Source: Acrocarpospora pleiomorpha
GTDB taxonomy: Bacteria > Actinomycetota > Actinomycetes > Streptosporangiales > Streptosporangiaceae
DNA length: 64,000 nucleotides
NCBI RefSeq assembly: GCF_009687885.1
Contig: NZ_BLAF01000036.1
Span: forward strand, 50,689-114,688
Direction of reading: 5' to 3'
Both the position numbers and the translations under genes were made by a program. Numbering within the stretch: the stretch's first letter is position 1; each line of letters begins with the position of its first letter. Below, piece after piece: positions 1 to 24,300 of the stretch. The notes below the pieces were generated by a model. It worked only from the letters and a program-made list of their open reading frames with translations, did no database searches and had not been told where the DNA came from.

Positions 1-12886
<12,886 letters not shown>

Positions 12887-12894
12887 GGGCGAAG

Positions 12895-12900
12895 CCCTCC
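12895..12900 (-). promoter_or_regulatory. Ribosome binding site of PKS C
   Basis: GGAGGG (minus strand) lies 8 nt before the ATG at 12886, inside the 40-nt gap (12887-12926) after the stop of PKS B. It fixes the start of PKS C. As in the gap between PKS A and PKS B, no terminator is visible. Confidence 0.8.
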
Positions 12901-12926
12901 AGAGTACTCGCGCATGAGCCGCGCGA

Positions 12927-15900
12927 TCACAGATCTTTGAGGCGGCCCAGCTCGCTTTCGATGAAGCCGAGAATGTCCTTGGTACTCGCCGATTCGAGCA
13001 CTTCGGCGACTGTGATTTCACTAGTCTCCGTGCCGGTCTCGCTCACCGTCGCCAGCAGGTGGCGCAGCCGGGTGACGATGCCGTTTCTCGCGACCTCGTT
13101 CAGCGCGTGGCCGGAAAGCGCCGTCTCGAAGCGGTTGAGATCGGCCAGCAAGGACAGTTCCGTGGCCTTGTTCTCCCCGGGCGCGATTTCCGCCAGGAGA
13201 TGTTCGGCGAGGCTCGCGGGGGTGGGGTAGTCGAAGATGACGGTGGCCTGCAGCCGCAGTCCCGTCACCGCGTTCAGCCGGTTGCGCAGCTCCACCGTGG
13301 TGAGGGAATCGAAGCCCAGTTCGCGGAACTCCCGTCCCGGCTGGATCGCCTCTGCCGACTCGTGTGCCAGGACCAGTGCCGCCTGCGTGCGCACCAGCTC
13401 CGTCACCAGCCGCACCTGCTCGGCCTCGTCCAGTTCCGCCAGGCGGCGGACCAGCTCTTCCCCTCCGCCCGCGGAGGTGGAGGCCGCGGCGCGGCGGCCG
13501 ACGCGGACCAAGCCGCGCATCAGGTGCGGGACCTCGCCCATCGCTCGCAGTACCGGCAGGTCCAGCCGCACGGGTACCACCATCGCCCGGGCCGAGGCGG
13601 TGGCCGCTTCGAACGCGGCGAGACCGTGCTCGGCCGACAGCGGCGGCATACCCGGGCGGGCGAGCCGCCGCATCTCGGTGCCGCTCAACGTGCCGGTCAT
13701 GCCGCTGTCCTGAGCCCACGAACCCCAGGCCAGCGACAACCCGGCCAGCCCCCGCGCGCGGCGCAGCTGGGCCAGGGCGTCCAGGAACGCGTTCGCCGCC
13801 GCGTAGTTGCCCTGGCCAGGCGCGCCGACGACACCCGCGAGCGCGGAGAAGACCACGAACCCGGCCAGGTCCATGTCCTGGGTGAGCTCGTGCAGGTGCC
13901 AGGCCGCGTCCACCTTCGGCCGCAACACGATCTCCAGCCGCTCCGCCGACAGCGACGGAATGGTCCCATCGGCCAGCACACCGGCGGTGTGAATGATCGC
14001 GGTCAGCGGATGTCCGGCATCGATCCCGGCCAGCAGGTCCGCGACCTGGTCCCGGTCGGCCAGGTCACAGGTGGCGATCTCGACCTCGGCGCCGTGCGCG
14101 ATCAGCTCAGCCTGCAGGTCCACCGCGCCCGGAGCATCCAGGCCCCTACGGCTGGCCAGCAACAGGTGCCGAACACCGCGTTCGACCACCACATGCCGGG
14201 CGAACAGCGCACCCAGACCACCGGTCCCGCCAGTGATCAACACTGTGCCGTCCGGAGCCCACGGACGGGCACCGTCCGGGGCCGAGTCGATATCGGAAAT
14301 GTCAGGGCTATCGGGCAGTACCCGCGCCAGCCGCGGCACCAGCATCTCACCCTCGCGCACCGCCACCTGCGGCTCGCCCGACGCCAGGACCCCGGCCAGC
14401 ACCGGTGCGGAGATCTCGTGCTCGTCCGCATCGACCAGCACGAACTGGTCCGGGTTCTCCGACTGGGCGCTACGGACCAGACCCCACACCGCGGAAGCCG
14501 GCAGATCCGCGACCGTCTCACCGTCACCCGCGGCGATCGCACCCCGGGTGAGGAACACCAGCCGCGAATCGGCGAACCGCTCATCGGCCAGCCACTGCTG
14601 CACGACCCCCAGCACCTGGGTGGTCAGCATGTGCGCCGAATCCACCGCTCCAGCCGCCGGATCCGAGGCCACCTCCATCACCACCACGGGTGGTACCGCA
14701 TCCGCCGTGGCCGCTCCCAAGTCGTCCAATCCGAACACCGCCACGTCGCCGGTCTCCCCGGTCTCCGGCGTACCCGCCACGGCCTTCCACTCGACCCCGA
14801 ACAGCGATTCCCAGCCGATGCCGCGGTCCGACACGGCCAGTTCTCCGGCGGATACCGGCCGCAGCCCCACCGACCGCGCCGACACCACCGGCGCACCCGC
14901 CGCGTCCACCGCCGCCAGCTCCACCGAGTCGGCGGCGGTACGGGCCAGCCGGACCCGCAACACCGACGCTCCCCCGGCCTCCAGGGACACCCCGGCCCAC
15001 GAGAACGGCACCAGGCCACCTTCGGAATCGTCAAGACCAGCGAAGATCACCGCGTGCAGCGCGGCGTCCAGCAGAGCCGGATGCAACCCGAACGCACCCA
15101 CCTCGGACTGCGCCTGCTCGGGCAGCGCCACCTCGGCGAAGATCTCACCATCGCGCTGCCAGGCCGCCCGCAGCCCCTGGAACACCGGACCGTATTCCAG
15201 TCCTTGGTCTGCCAGCTCGTCGTAGAAGCCGTCCAGTTCGACGGCGGTCGCGCCGGTCGGCGGCCAAACCGCCGCATCGAACGACCCTGCTGCCGGAGAA
15301 CCGGTCGCGAGCGTGCCGGCGGCGTGCCGCACCCACGGCACATCCTCCCCGGCCTGCGCCGAGCGGGCGTAGATGTTCACGCTCCGGTGGCCCGACTCCT
15401 CCGGCGCGGCCACCGACACCTGCACCGCGACCGCCTCGCCCTCGCCCAGCACCAGCGGCGCGACCAGCGTCAGCTCCTCGACCACATCGCAGCCGACCTG
15501 GTCACCCGCCCGGACCGCCAGCTCAAGGAACCCGGTGCCGGGGAAGACCACCGTCCCGGCCACCGCGTGATCGGCCAGCCACGGATGCGTTCGCAGCGAG
15601 ATACGTCCCGTCAGCACCATCCCATCGGAGTCGGCCAACCCGACCGCCGCGCTCAGCAGCGGGTGATCCGCGGCGGCCAGACCCGCCGCCGCCACGTTCC
15701 CTCCGCCGGAACCGGCGCTGTCGGGCCAGTACCTGCGGTGCTCGAAGGCGTAGGTGGGCAGATCGACCCGGCCTCCCCTCGGGAGCACCGCCCGCCAGTC
15801 CACCGGCACCCCGTGGACGTGCAGCCGGGCCAGCGCCGTCATCACCGCCGTGTGCTCGTCTCGATCCTTGCGCAGCACCGGCACGAGCACGTTGTCGAAC

Positions 15901-18371
15901 TCAGCGGCAAGGGTGTCCTGGGCCATCGCGGTCAGGACGCCGTCGGGGCCCAGCTCCAGATAGGCCCGTATGCCCTGAGTCTCCAGCGTGCGGACACCGT
16001 CGGCGAAGCGGACCGCGCCACGGACCTGGTCCACCCAGTAGCCCGGCGAGCACACCTGCTCGGTCGTGGCCGCCTGGCCGGTCAGGGTCGACACGATCGG
16101 AGTTCGCGGCGGGTTGTAGGCGAGCCTGCTCGCCAGCGTGCGGAAGTCCTCCAGCATCGGGTCCATCAGCGGCGAGTGGAAGGCGTGCGAGACCCGCAGC
16201 CGCCGCGTCCTGACGCCCTGGGATTCCAGCGCGGCGACGACCTCAAGCACCGCCTCCTCGACACCGGAGACCACCAGCGAGGCAGGACCGTTGACCGCCG
16301 CGACCGACACCTCATCCGAACGCCCGGCCAGCAGCTCAGCGACCTGATCCTCCGACGCCTGGATCGCGACCATCGCCCCACCGGGCGGGAGCGCCTGCAT
16401 CAACCGCGCCCGGGCCGCCACCAGCGCGCACGCATCGCTCAGTGAGAGCACCCCGGCCACGTGAGCGGCCGTGATCTCCCCGATCGAGTGCCCTGCCAGC
16501 ACATCCGGCCGGACCCCCCACGATTCGACCAGCCGGAACAGCGCGGTCTCCACCGCGAACAGCGCCGGCTGCGCCCATCCGGTCTGGTCCAGCGCATCGG
16601 CTTCGGGCGTGCCCGGCTCGGCGAACAGGACCTCGCGCAACGAACGACCCAGCCCGATCGGCTCAAGCGAAGGCTCCAGCTCGGCGATCACCTCGTCCAA
16701 CGCCTCCGCGAACACCGGGAACCGGTCATACAACTCCCGGCCCATCCCCGCCCGCTGACTGCCCTGACCGGTGAACAGCACCGCCAGCTGCGGCTCCGCC
16801 GCCACCCCGCGCACCACACCCGCACCCGGCAGGTCCTCCGCCAGCGCGCCCAGCCCGGCCAGCAGACCATCACGGTCCCCGGCCAGCACCACCGCACGAT
16901 GCTCGAACGCCGACCGCGTCGTGGCCAGCGCGAACGCCGCATCGGCCAGCGCCACCTCGCCGCGCTCCCGCACATGCGAGACCAGCCGCCCGGCCTGCGC
17001 CCGCAACGCCTGATCCGTCTTGGCCGAGACCAGCACCGGCACCACACCAGCGGGCGGCGCCTGATCCTCCACATCCGGACCGGCCGGAACCTCCGGCCCC
17101 TCCTCCAAGATCACATGGGCGTTGGTGCCACTGATCCCGAACGAGGAGACACCCGCCCGGCGCGGACGGCCGGTCCGCGGCCATTCGGCGGGCTCGGTCA
17201 GCAGCTCCACCGCGCCCGAGGTCCAGTCCACGTGCGAGGACGGCTCGTCCACGTGCAGGGTCTTGGGCAGCATCCCGTGCCGCATGGCCATGACCATCTT
17301 GATCACACCGGCGACACCCGCAGCCGCCTGCGTGTGACCGATGTTGGACTTGATCGCGCCCAACAGCAGCGGGCGGTCCTCCTGCCTGTCCTTGCCGTAG
17401 GTCGCCAGCAGGGCCTGGGCCTCGATCGGGTCGCCCAGCGCGGTTCCCGTGCCGTGTGCCTCGACCGCGTCCACCTCGGACGGCGACACTCCGGCGTTGG
17501 CCAGCGCCTGCCGGATCACCCGCTGCTGCGAAGGACCGTTCGGCGCGGTCAGGCCGTTGGACGCGCCGTCTTGGTTGATCGCCGAACCACGGACGATCGC
17601 CAGGACCTGATGCCCGTTGCGGCGGGCGTCCGACAGCCGCTCCAGGACCACCATGCCCACGCCCTCGGAATAGCTGGTGCCGTCCGCCGTATCGGCGAAG
17701 GCCTTGCACCGGCCGTCCTGCGCCAGCCCGCCCTGGGCGCTGAAACCGATGATCCCCAGCGGCGAGGCCATCACCGTCGCGCCACCGGTCAGCGCCAGAT
17801 CGCACTCGCCCGAGCGCAGCGCCTGCACCCCGAGGTGCATCGCCACCAGCGACGAAGAACACGCGGTGTCCACCGTCACCGCCGGGCCCTCAAGACCCAG
17901 CGTGTACGAGAGACGGCCGGACAACACGCTGGCCGACAGACCGGTGACGCCATGGCCTTGGACATCCGCCTGAGCGCCCACGATCAAGCTTGAGTAGTCC
18001 TGGCCGTTGGTGCCGACGAACACCCCGGTGGAGCTGCCCTTCAGCGAGACCGGGTCGATCCCGGCCCGCTCGACGGCCTCCCAGACACCTTCCAGCAGCA
18101 ACCGCTGCTGCGGGTCCATCGCCAGCGCCTCACGCGGCGAGATCCCGAAGAACCCGGCGTCGAACCCGGCCACATCAGGCAAGAACCCGCCCTGATCGGT
18201 CGCGCTGCTGCCCCGGCTGTCCGACCCGAACAGCATCTCCATGTCCCAGCCGCGATCGGTGGGGAAGGGGGTGATCGCGTCCTCGCCTTCGGACAGCAGC
18301 CGCCACAGCTCTTCCGGCGAGTTCACCTCGCCGGGGAACCGGCAGCTCATGCCCACAATCACGATGGGATC
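12927..18371 (-). other. PKS B module 9: KS-AT(malonyl)-DH-KR(inactive)-ACP and docking
   Basis: Residues 14622-16435. KS C14792 (GTNGQDY subtype); AT with GHSIG and HAFH near 15352 (malonyl); DH H15556 and HxxxGxxxxP intact; KR from about 15997 with TGGTGGLG, LAD and GNY, but the catalytic Ser, 13 residues before the Tyr, is Ala (A16131, codon GCG, plus-strand 13842-13844; FSALAG instead of FSSLAG). ACP S16310. The KR is predicted inactive, leaving a beta-ketone and an idle DH. The C-terminal docking domain follows the ACP. Confidence 0.88.
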
Positions 18372-21300
18372 GCCCGCGACTCCCGCCTTCTGCGCGGCCA
18401 CCACACCCGAGGCCACGGCCTGGTCCTGGCGACCCAGCAACTCCGACACCAGGAATCGGGCCAGCACGGCCGGCGTCGGATAGTCGAACACCAGCGTGGC
18501 CGGCAGCCGCAGCCCCGTCGCCGTGTTCAACCGGTTGCGCAACTCCACGGCGGTGAGGGAGTCGAAGCCCAGCTCGCGGAACTCCCGCCGCGCCTGGACC
18601 GCGTCCGCCGACGCGTGCCCCAGCACCACCGCGGCCTGAGCGCGCACCAGCTCGACCACCAGCCGCACCTGCTCGTTCTCGCCCAGCCCGGCCAGCCGCC
18701 GTACCAGCTCCGCGTCTCCGGCCACCGGGGTGGAGACCGCCGATCGGCGGCCTGCGCGCACCAGGCCCCGCATCAGATGCGGCACCTCAGGGAACGTGCG
18801 CAGCACCGACAGATCCAGCCGCACCGGCACCACCGCCGCCTGGCCCGACGTGGCAGCCGACTCGAACGCCGCGAGTCCTTGCTCGGCCGACAGCGGCGGC
18901 ATGCCCGCCCGCGCTATGCGGCGCAGCTCGATCGCACCGAGGCCGCCGGTCATTCCGGTCTCCTGCGCCCACAAGCTCCAGGCCAGCGACAACCCGGGCA
19001 GCCCCTGCGCCCGGCGCAGCTGGACCAGCGAGTCGAGGAACGCGTTCGCCGCCGCGTAGTTGCCCTGCCCGGCGTTGCCCATCACCCCGGCCAGCGAGGA
19101 GAACAGCACGAACGCCGCGAGGTCCAGGTCCTGGGTCAGCTCGTGCAGATGCCAGGCGGCGTCCACCTTCGGCCGCAGCACCGCGTCCAGCCGCTCCGGC
19201 GTCAGCGAGGGAATCGTGCCGTCATCCAGCACACCGGCGGTGTGAATCACCGCGGTCAGCGGATGCTCGGCCGGCACCTGCTCCAGCAGGGCAGCCACGT
19301 GGTCCCGGTCGGCCACATCGCAGGACGCGATCGTGACCTCGACGCCGTGCGCGATCAGCTCGGCCCGCAGCTCCGCCGCACCCGGAGCCTCCAGGCCCCG
19401 GCGGCTGACCAGCAGCAGATGCCGTACGTCGCGTTCGGCCACCACATGCCGGGCGAACAGCGCGCCCAGACCACCGGTCCCACCAGTGATCAGCACCGTG
19501 CCGTCCGGATCCCACGGCCGTTCGGCCTCGGGGCCGCGCACGACCCGTGCGAGCCGGGCCACCCGCACCTCATCACCGCGCACCGCCACCTGCGGCTCGT
19601 CCGACGCCAGCACTCCGGCCAGCAGCGGTACGGAGATCTCCTGATCGTCCACATCGACCAGGACGAACCGGCCCGGATTCTCCGACTGGGCGCTACGGAC
19701 AAGACCTCGAGCCGCGGCCACCACCGGATCCGGCGCCGCTTCGCCCTCGGTCGCGACCGCGCCCCGAGTAAGGAACCCCAGACGCGAGTCGGCCAACCGC
19801 TCATCGGCCAGCCACCGCTGCACCAGATCCAGCACGCGGGTGGTCAGCGCATGCGCCGACTCCACCACTCCTGCGGCCGGATCCGAGACCAGCTCCGTCA
19901 ACACCACGCCCGGGACCGGACCCGACTCCAGCAGGGCCGAGAGATCCTCGTGGACCGAAAGTCCGCTCGACTCTCCGGCCGGGTTGTCGCCGGCTGCGTT
20001 GTCGCCGGCTGCCCGCAACGCCGCTGCGGCGCCCAGCGTGTCCCGGCCGAGCAGCCCCACCGTTGCCGGCGCCCCAGCGGCCTCCGGCGCACCGGCCATG
20101 GGGGCCCACTCCACCCGGAACAACGCGTCCCGCCCGGCGTCACGACCATCGAGAGCAAGCTGCTCGGTGGAGATCGGTCGCAGGACCACCGACCGGGCCG
20201 ACACCACCGGCTCCCCGGCCGCGTCGACCGCGCTCAGTGACACCGCGTCGCCGTCCGCCCTGGCCAGCCGTACCCGCAGCATCGACGCGCCGCCCGCGTG
20301 CAGGCACACCTCACCCCAGGAGAACGGTGCCCGGACAGCCTCGGAATCGTCCAGCCCGGTGATCGGCACCACATGCAGGACCGCGTCCAGCAACGCCGGG
20401 TGCAACCCGAACGAATCCGCTCCGCCGACGTGCTCCGGCAAGCTCAGCTCGGCGAAGATCTCACCGTCAGCACCCTGCCAGGCCGCCCGCAGACCCTGGA
20501 ACGCCGGACCGTATGCCAGCCCTCGGGTGGCCAGCTCATCGTAAAGGCCATCCAGTTCGATGGCGGTCGTCCCGGCTGGGGGCCACATCGCCGTATCGAA
20601 CGGCGCGGATTCCGGAGTACCGGTCGCGAGCGTGCCGGTGGCGTGCAGCACCCACGGCATATCATCGGCCGCGTCCGCCGACCGGGCGTAAACGCTCAGG
20701 CTTCGGCGGCCCTGCTCCTGCGTGGCATCGGCCCATACCTGGACAGCGACGGCCTCGCCCTCGCCCAGCGCCAGCGGCGCGACCAGCGTCAGCTCCTCCA
20801 CCACATCGCAGCCGACCTGGTCACCCGCCCGGACCGCCAGCTCCACGAACACGCTGCCCGGCACCACCGCGGAACCCGCCACCACGTAATCGGCGAGCCA
20901 CGGCTGGGCGCTCAGCGACAACCTCCCGGTCAGCACCACCCCGTCGGAGTTGGCCAGCGGCATCGCCGCGCCCAGCAGCGGGTGCCTCGTCGCGGACAGG
21001 CCCAGAACACGGGCATCACCGCTCTGCTTGGCGTTCGGCCAGAACCGCTGGTGCTGGAAGGCGTAGGTCGGCAGATCGACCCTGCGCCCACCGGTCAGTA
21101 CCGCCTGCCAGTCCACCGCCACGCCGCGCACGAACAGCTCGGCCGCCGAGACCAGGAGGCGGTCCAGCCCGCCTTCATCCCGGCGCAAGGTCCCAGCGAT
21201 CACCGCGTCCACCGCGGCCTCGTCCACGCACTCGCCGATGCCGATCGTCAGCACGGGGTGCGGACTCACCTCCACGAACGCCCGGTACCGCTGCTCCAGC

Positions 21301-24300
21301 AACTGCCCGATCGCCGGGGCGAAGCTGACCGTGTTGCGCAGGTTGTCACACCAGTACGCCGCGTCGAGTTCCGGCCCTTCCAGCCACTGGCCGGTCACCG
21401 TCGACAACATCGGCACCCGCACCGCACGCGGAGCCACCTCCGCCAGGACCTGGGCCAGTTCCGCACCGATCAGATCGACCTGAGCCGAATGCGAGGCATA
21501 GTCCACGGCGATACGCCGGACCCGCACCTCCTCAGCGGCAAGCCGCTCAACCAGTTCCTCGACCGCGACGACCTCACCGGCCACCACCACCGAACTGGGG
21601 CCGTTGATGGCCGCGACCGACACCCGGCCGTCCCAGACGGCCAGCCGTTCACGCACCTGCTCGACCGGCAACGCCACCGACGCCATCGCGCCAAGCCCCG
21701 CCAGCCGGTCGGCGATCAGACGGCTGCGCAACGCCACTATCCGGGCACCGTCCTGCAACGAGAGGCCACCCGCGACCACCGCGGCCGCGATCTCGCCCTG
21801 AGAGTGGCCGACCACGGCGTCGGGGCGAAGCCCCAGTGACTCCCAGAGCGCCGCCAGCGACACCATCACCGCGAACGACACCGGCTGGACCACATCCACC
21901 CGATCCAGCCCCGGAGCGTCCTCGGTCTGCCGGATCACGTCCAGCAGCAACCAGTCCACGAACGGCTCCAGCGCCGCCGCGCACTCCGCCATCCGACCGG
22001 CGAAGACCGGCGACTCCTCAAGCAGCCGCCTGCCCATGCCCACCCACTGCGCTCCCTGACCCGGGAACACCCACGCCGACTTGCCATCGACGTCGGTCAC
22101 TCCCGCGATCACCCGAGCCGCCGACTCACCGGCCTCGACCACGGACAGGCCCGCCAGCAGTTCCTCGCGGTCGTGGCCGACCACCACCGCGCGGTGCTCG
22201 AACGCCGACCGCGACACCACCAGCGAGAACGCCGTGTCGACCGGGTCCAGATCGCCGGCCTCCACGTGCGCCGCCAGACGACGGGCCTGGCCACGCAACG
22301 ACTCCTCGGTCTTCGCCGAAACCACCCACGGCACGACACCCGGCACCTGTTCCACCGGCTCCGAGACAGAAGCCTCCGGCCCCTGCTCCAAGATCACGTG
22401 CGCGTTGGTGCCGCTGATCCCGAAGGAGGACACGCCCGCCCGGCGCGGACGACCGTTCTCCTGCCACTCCACCGGCTCGGTCAGCAGCTCCACCGCGCCG
22501 GAGGCCCAGTCCACGTGCGACGACGGCGCATCCACGTGCAACGTCTGAGGCAGCACCCCGTGCCGCATCGCCAGGACCATCTTGATCACACCGGCCACAC
22601 CCGCGGCCGCCTGCGTGTGACCGAGGTTCGACTTCACCGAACCCAGCAGCAGCGGCCGACCCTCCTCCCGATCCTGCCCATAGGTGGCCAGCAGCGCCTG
22701 CGCCTCGATCGGGTCACCCAGCGTCGTACCCGTGCCGTGCGCCTCGACCGCGTCCACGTCCGCGGCGGACAATCCCGCGACGGCCAGCGCCCGGCGGATC
22801 ACCCGCTGCTGCGAAGGACCGTTCGGAGCGGTCAGCCCGTTCGACGCGCCGTCCTGGTTGACGGCGGAGCCACGCACGACCGCGAGCACATGGTGGCCGT
22901 TGCGGCGGGCGTCAGACAGCCGCTCCAGCATCACCAGGCCGACGCCCTCGGACCAGCCGGTGCCGTCCGCGGTGTCGGAGAACGCCTTGCACCGCCCATC
23001 GCCGGCCAGCCCGCCCTGCGCGCTGAAGTCGATGAACACGCCCGGCGTGGCCATCACGCTCACGCCGCCGGCCAGCGCCAGATCGCATTCGCCCGAGCGC
23101 AGCGCCTGCGCCGCCATGTGCATCGCCACCAGCGACGAAGAACACGCGGTGTCCACCGTCACCGCCGGACCCTCAAGACCCAGCGCGTACGCGACACGGC
23201 CGGTGAGGATGCTTCCGGCGCTACCGGTGCTGACGAAGGTCATCACATCCGGCGAGAACTCAGCGCTCATCCCGTAGTCGTGGAAGATCGCCCCGGCCCA
23301 CACACCGGTACGGCTGCCTCGCAGCGAGACCGGGTCGATCCCCGCCCGCTCGATCGCCTCCCATGACGTCTCCAGCAGCACCCGCTGCTGCGGATCCATC
23401 GCCAGCGCCTCACGCGGCGAAATACCGAAGAAGCCAGGATCGAATTCGGCCGCGTCCACGAGGAACCCGCCCTGGAAGCCCAGCTCGCCCTGCACCTGCC
23501 AGCCCCGGTCCCTGGGCACCGGGGAGATGGTGTCCCGGCCGTCGGCGACCAGCCGCCACAGATCCTCCGGAGAGCTCACCCCGCCGGGGAAACGGCAGGC
23601 CATCGAGACGATGGCGATCTGGTCGTCCGCCACCGCGGTGGCGACCACCGGCAGAATCGCGTCGCCGTGCAGGCCGAGCAGTTCACTGAGCAGGTACTCG
23701 CCGAGTGCGGTGGGGGTGGGGTAGTCGAAGACGAGGGTGGAGGGCAGGCGCAGCCCGGTGGCGTCGTTGAGCCGGTTGCGCAGTTCGAGCGCGGTCAGCG
23801 AGTCGAAGCCCAGCTCACGGAACTCCCGCCGGACATCCACCCCCTCCACGGAGGAATGCCCGAGGACTGCGGCGGCCTGCGCCCGGACCAGGTCGACCAG
23901 CAGCTGGATCCGCTGCGGGTGGGCCAGAGCGGCCAGCTGCCGGGACAGCGCCTCGCCCGCGCCACCGCCTCCGGCCGCCGACAGCGCGGCGGCCGTACGG
24001 CGAGTGCCCCGGACCAGCCCGCGCAGCAACGGCGGCACCAGCTGAGCGGGCATCGCCGACAGGTTCATCCGCACCGGGACCACGAGCGGTGAATCCGAGC
24101 CGATGGCCGCGTCGAACAGCGCCAGCCCCTGCTCGGTGCTGATCGGTGGAATCCCGGCGGTGGCCATCCGCTGCACGCTGGCCTGCGACATGCCCCCGGT
24201 CATCCCGGTGGCCTGCGCCCACAGTCCCCAGGTGAGCGACAGCCCCGGCAGCCCCTGTACCCGGCGCTGCGCCATCAGCCCGTCCAGCCAGGCGTTGGCC

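Noticed and set aside
12887..12926. Possible promoter or terminator in the PKS B/PKS C gap
   Set aside because: Only 40 nt with a ribosome binding site and no convincing hairpin or -10/-35 pair; read as an operon junction.
13059..16445. Plus-strand open frame of 1,128 codons opposite module 9
   Set aside because: Antisense shadow; the opposite strand has intact DH, KR and ACP motifs in one frame.
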